DNA from: Jeotgalibaca ciconiae
Lineage (GTDB): Bacteria > Bacillota > Bacilli > Lactobacillales > Aerococcaceae
Direction of reading: 5' to 3'
Assembly (NCBI RefSeq): GCF_003955755.1
Contig: NZ_CP034465.1
Location: forward strand, 1,606,001-1,670,000
Length of the DNA: 64,000 nt
Shown: positions 60,668-64,000 of the stretch, piece by piece
Numbering within the stretch: the stretch's first letter is position 1
How the letters are laid out: each line of letters opens with the position of its first letter
The notes under the pieces: model-generated
What the model saw: the letters and a program-made list of their open reading frames with translations, nothing else
Told to the model about the DNA's origin: nothing
Database searches by the model: none
Program-made: the position numbers and the translations under genes

Positions 60668-61690
60668 ATGAATGAAAAAGAAAAAACTGGATTGATATTA
60701 GCTATTGAAAGCAGCTGTGATGAGACAAGTGCAGCTGTCATAAAAAACGGCGATACAATTCTATCAAATATTGTTGCTTCACAAATAAAAAGTCATATGC
60801 GTTTTGGGGGAGTCGTACCGGAAGTTGCCAGTCGCCATCATGTAGAACAAATTACACAAATTGTTGAAGCTTCTTTGGAAAAGGCAAGAGTTACCATGGA
60901 GGATATTGATGCGGTTGCAGTTACAGAAGGTCCTGGTTTAGTAGGTTCCTTATTGATAGGAGTCAGTGCTGCAAAGGCACTGGCATTTGCAAACAGCAAA
61001 CCTTTAATTGCTACGAACCATATTGCCGGGCATATCTATGCAAATCAACTTGTACAACCGCTCCAATTCCCTTTGCTAGCGCTGGTTGTCAGCGGGGGAC
61101 ACACAGAGCTAGTTTATATGCCCGAAGATGGGGTTTTCGAAACGATTGGTGAGACGCGTGATGATGCAGCAGGCGAAGCTTACGATAAGATTGGACGAGT
61201 TCTAGGTCTTCCATATCCAGGCGGAAAAGTGTTGGATGAAATGGCGCATGAGGGAAAAGAAACGTTAAACTTTCCTCGAGCTATGTTGCAAGAAGATAAT
61301 TATGATTTTAGTTTCAGTGGATTGAAAAGTGCTGTAATTAATACGATTCACAATGCCCGGCAAAAAGGGGATGACATTGACCCCTATGACATCGCAGCAA
61401 GTTTTCAAGCAGCAGTGGTTGAGGTGCTTGTGGCGAAAACAATACGAGCCGCAAAAGAAAAACCAATTAAGCAGTTGTTATTAGCTGGTGGTGTAGCTGC
61501 AAATAAAGGATTACGAGAAGCGCTGAGAAATGCAGTAGCGAAAGAGCTGGACGAAGTAGAGTTGATTATTCCACCGCTATCTCTTTGCGGAGACAATGCA
61601 GCCATGATCGGGGCTGCAGCTTACTCTCAATATCAAAATCAAGATTTTGCACAACTTAGCTTGAATGCAAGACCTGGATTATTGTTATAA
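60668..61690 (+). CDS. tsaD: tRNA N6-threonylcarbamoyladenosine synthase TsaD
   Basis: A 340-residue metalloenzyme that transfers the threonylcarbamoyl group to A37 of tRNAs. [14 protein letters not shown] at the N terminus, the metal-binding NHIAGHIYA (H-x3-H) near residue 118, [12 protein letters not shown] near residue 140, [13 protein letters not shown] near residue 169 and the C-terminal [11 protein letters not shown] plus CGDNAAMIG blocks are all present. AGAGGTGAA precedes the ATG. It is the last gene of its operon and is followed by a long terminator. Confidence 0.96.
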   Translation: MNEKEKTGLILAIESSCDETSAAVIKNGDTILSNIVASQIKSHMRFGGVVPEVASRHHVEQITQIVEASLEKARVTMEDIDAVAVTEGPGLVGSLLIGVSAAKALAFANSKPLIATNHIAGHIYANQLVQPLQFPLLALVVSGGHTELVYMPEDGVFETIGETRDDAAGEAYDKIGRVLGLPYPGGKVLDEMAHEGKETLNFPRAMLQEDNYDFSFSGLKSAVINTIHNARQKGDDIDPYDIAASFQAAVVEVLVAKTIRAAKEKPIKQLLLAGGVAANKGLREALRNAVAKELDEVELIIPPLSLCGDNAAMIGAAAYSQYQNQDFAQLSLNARPGLLL

Positions 61691-61730
61691 GATGGGGCTT
61701 GTACAATTCAAACGACACTAAAAAATAAAA

Positions 61731-61773
61731 GAAGCTCCTGCTTGATAAAAGTCATTTATCAAGCAGGGGCTTC
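61731..61773. terminator. Terminator between tsaD and the ABC-F gene
   Basis: GAAGCTCCTGCTTGATAAA and TTTATCAAGCAGGGGCTTC form a long stem with a 5-nt loop. A U-rich run (TTTTATTTTTT) follows on the minus strand and a shorter T/C tail on the plus strand, so it mainly terminates the ABC-F gene but can serve both. Confidence 0.88.
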
Positions 61774-61790
61774 TTCTGGTGTACATTACA

Positions 61791-63746
61791 CTACTCTAAA
61801 TCTTCGAGCTCCAAGTTCATTTCTTCCCACTGATTCAAGAAAGTGTTTTGCTTGTCTTGCAGGTGTACAAGTTGATCATGAAATTCTTGTACTTTTTCAT
61901 GGTCTCCAAAAACTTCTGGTAAAGTTAATTTTTTTTCTATATTTTCGATGTCTGCTTCAATTATTTCTAATTCCTCTTCAATCGATTCGATCATCCGCAT
62001 TAATTTACGTTCGTTTTTTGCACGTTCTTTATTTGCTTGATAATCATTTTTGCTTTTCGCTGCGTTGGTTTCAGAAGAATCTTGGTCTTTCTCAATCTGT
62101 TCTTCGGCAGTGAGTAAAGCTAATTGCTCTTCTTCTTCTTTTTTCTCTAAATAATAATCATAATCGCCTAAGTAAAGTTGGCTGCCATTTTCTGAAAGTT
62201 CCAAAATACTGGTAGCAATGCGATTAATAAAGTAGCGGTCATGCGAGACAAATAGGAGCGTACCGTCATATTCGATCAAAGCATTTTCTAAGACTTCTTT
62301 ACTGTCAATATCCAAGTGGTTTGTAGGCTCATCAAGCATGAGTACGTTATTTTTTTCCAATGCGAGTTTACATAAAGATAAGCGAGCTCTTTCGCCACCG
62401 CTCAGAGAATGAATGGTTTTCTCCACATCTTCTCCTGTAAAGAGGAAACTGCCGAGGATACTCCGAATATCGGTTTCATTCATTGTTGGATGCAGATCCC
62501 ATATCTCCGCTAAGACAGTTTTATTGGTTGTTAAGTTTTTCATTTCTTGATCATAATAACCAATATCAAGATTAGATCCGTAATGAATTTTTCCATGAAT
62601 CATCGGAAGTTCCTTATTTAATGTCTTTAACAGAGTGGACTTACCGATTCCATTAGGTCCCACGATCCCGATTGCTTGTTGTTTTCTCAAATCTAACTGA
62701 ATTGGTGAAGAAAGAATTTCTCCCTCATAACCAATTGCCCCATCTTCCACGATCAAGACAACATTGCCGCTTTCTTTTTCAACCTCAAAAGAAAAGCGAG
62801 CAGACCGCTCATCTCCTTTTGGTTTTTCCAAGCGAGACATTTTCTCCAAACGCTTTCGACGACTCTGCGCCATCTTGGTGGTAGAGGCACGAACAATATT
62901 TCTTGCAATATAATCTTCTAATTTAGCGATTTCTTCTTGTTGTTTGTCAAACTGCTTCATTTCCTGCTCTAGGCGAGCGGCTTTTTCTTGTAAATAAAAT
63001 GAGTAATTACCTTTATAATGATGGATCCGATGACGGCTGATTTCATAGACACTACTAGCAACTTTATCTAAAAAATATCGATCGTGTGAAACAATCAATA
63101 AAGTTCCCCGATAACTTAGTAAATAATTTTCTAACCAACTTAATGTTTCAATATCCAAATGGTTTGTAGGTTCATCTAAGATTAATAGATCATTTTTTTC
63201 TAATAGAACCTTTGCCAGAGCAAGTCGTGTTTTTTGTCCGCCAGACAACTGGGAAATAGGGCGTTCGTGGTCTTCTTCATAAAAACGGAAACCATGCAAA
63301 ACAGAACGGATTTCAGATTCATATCCATAAGCATTTTTATCCTGCATTTCCTGCTGAAGAGAATCGTATTTCTTCAAAGCTAGTTCAAATGCAGGCGGAT
63401 CATTGATTAGTTCTTCGTTCGTAAGTGCGATTGCAGCTTGTTCGGCTTCTTTTGTCAGCTTGATAATTGGTTCGAATACCGATAACATTTCTTCCCAAAT
63501 GGTTTGGTCAGAATCGACTGTACTATATTGGTCAAGATAACCAATCTGGATGTCTTTTCGTTTTACTACCTTTCCATCATCGGTCGGTTCAATCCCTGCT
63601 AATATTTTTAGCAAGGTAGATTTTCCGGCTCCATTTCTTCCCACAAGTGCGATTCGTTCCTGATCTTGAATGGTAATTTGAATATTTTCGAAAAGGATTG
63701 CGGACCCAAAGTGGCGAGCGAGATTTTGGCCTTGCAATAATATCAT
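61791..63746 (-). CDS. ABC-F ATPase, YdiF-type ribosome-associated protein
   Basis: A 651-residue protein with two ABC ATPase domains and no transmembrane helix. First domain: Walker A VGRNGAGKST near residue 36, LSGGQKTRLALAK and LLILDEPTNHLD. Second: VGPNGIGKST near residue 364, LSGGERARLSLCK and LMLDEPTNHLD. The linker (about 240-320) and a coiled-coil C-terminal ~100 residues are typical of the ABC-F class, which acts on stalled ribosomes or antibiotic resistance. YdiF is my best guess within the class. It converges with tsaD. Confidence 0.92.
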   Translation of the reverse strand: MILLQGQNLARHFGSAILFENIQITIQDQERIALVGRNGAGKSTLLKILAGIEPTDDGKVVKRKDIQIGYLDQYSTVDSDQTIWEEMLSVFEPIIKLTKEAEQAAIALTNEELINDPPAFELALKKYDSLQQEMQDKNAYGYESEIRSVLHGFRFYEEDHERPISQLSGGQKTRLALAKVLLEKNDLLILDEPTNHLDIETLSWLENYLLSYRGTLLIVSHDRYFLDKVASSVYEISRHRIHHYKGNYSFYLQEKAARLEQEMKQFDKQQEEIAKLEDYIARNIVRASTTKMAQSRRKRLEKMSRLEKPKGDERSARFSFEVEKESGNVVLIVEDGAIGYEGEILSSPIQLDLRKQQAIGIVGPNGIGKSTLLKTLNKELPMIHGKIHYGSNLDIGYYDQEMKNLTTNKTVLAEIWDLHPTMNETDIRSILGSFLFTGEDVEKTIHSLSGGERARLSLCKLALEKNNVLMLDEPTNHLDIDSKEVLENALIEYDGTLLFVSHDRYFINRIATSILELSENGSQLYLGDYDYYLEKKEEEEQLALLTAEEQIEKDQDSSETNAAKSKNDYQANKERAKNERKLMRMIESIEEELEIIEADIENIEKKLTLPEVFGDHEKVQEFHDQLVHLQDKQNTFLNQWEEMNLELEDLE

Positions 63747-63981
63747 TTATAACTCCTCTTTCTCTTTTTAATATTAATAGATAATGTCAAATAAGAACAT
63801 GCAAACTAATTTTATCATAGAAAATATATAACTGATAGATAAGGAATTTGCAAAAGCTTTTAATTGTGAAAAACGTCTACACCTTATTTAGAAAGGTGAT
63901 AAGAACAAAGAGTAAAATAGAAATTTTTTCACAAAAAACTACAAATTAGAATAAAATACTAGATTTTTCACAAACTAATGC

Positions 63982-63987
63982 TATAAT
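63982..63987 (+). promoter_or_regulatory. Possible -10 box of a gene beyond the window
   Basis: TATAAT near the window end, with TTTTTCACAAA-like strings upstream at 63925 and 63964. The downstream gene is not visible; no supported gene lies in 63747-64000. Confidence 0.4.
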
Positions 63988-64000
63988 AACACTATGAAAT

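Noticed and set aside
63864-63975. Rex-like operators (TGTGAA / TTCACAA strings) near the window end
   Set aside because: The half-sites are separated by tens of bases and do not form the TTGTGAA-N4-TTCACAA palindrome; the downstream gene is not visible.

Overview
The window is AT-rich DNA from a low-GC Gram-positive bacterium, most likely a lactic acid bacterium of the order Lactobacillales. A Carnobacteriaceae-like lineage is my best guess, but the genus cannot be fixed from sequence alone. The support is strong AGGAGG-type ribosome sites, frequent TTG starts, a sortase-type LPNAG surface anchor, a T-box leader on proS, CcpA-type cre sites and a YesM/YesN two-component pair. No rRNA, tRNA or CRISPR array was found.

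Layout. 0-10 kb holds chromosomal housekeeping genes: an AraC regulator, a DUF72 protein, galM, an oxidoreductase, transketolase, an acetyltransferase, RtcB, YccF and a DbpA-type helicase. 10.5-32.6 kb is the centrepiece, a glycan-utilisation region. It has an SGNH esterase, a GH95 enzyme, yesM-yesN-yesL-lipoprotein, then an ABC importer (two permeases and a binding lipoprotein, no ATPase), a ROK sugar kinase, GH1, GH31 and GH42 enzymes, and finally a secreted, wall-anchored GH5 endoglucanase. Together these are the activities needed to cut xyloglucan outside the cell, import the decorated oligosaccharides and strip acetyl, fucosyl, galactosyl and xylosyl groups before breaking the glucan backbone inside. 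Good cre sites precede the esterase and the importer. 32.6-46.6 kb returns to scattered housekeeping genes (aldo/keto reductase, DegV, proS, thioesterase, galT). It also has an intact xylR beside a wrecked xylA-xylB remnant.

46.7-49.0 kb is a graveyard of mobile and accessory fragments (transposase pieces, a frameshifted nuclease with an Excalibur domain, a nonsense-broken integrase). 49-54.7 kb is a metal/oxidative-stress cluster (P-type ATPase, HMA protein, lgt, a Crp/Fnr-type regulator, dps). Four of its promoters carry the same TTGAC-N4-ATCAA box at an identical distance from a TATACT -10 box, so it reads as a compact Flp-type regulon. 54.9-58.7 kb has a perfect 54-bp palindrome, a cysteine-less CsoR-family regulator with a MATE pump, and an IS256-family element. 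58.8-63.7 kb holds tsaB, two acetyltransferases and tsaD, with an ABC-F protein facing them.

The least expected signal is a dispersed ~115-nt repeat family (33.8, 40.4, 40.5 and 41.2 kb, plus fragments and a divergent member at 23.2 kb). Copies differ in sequence but keep four nested stems through compensatory changes, which suggests a structured RNA element that sits just after genes.
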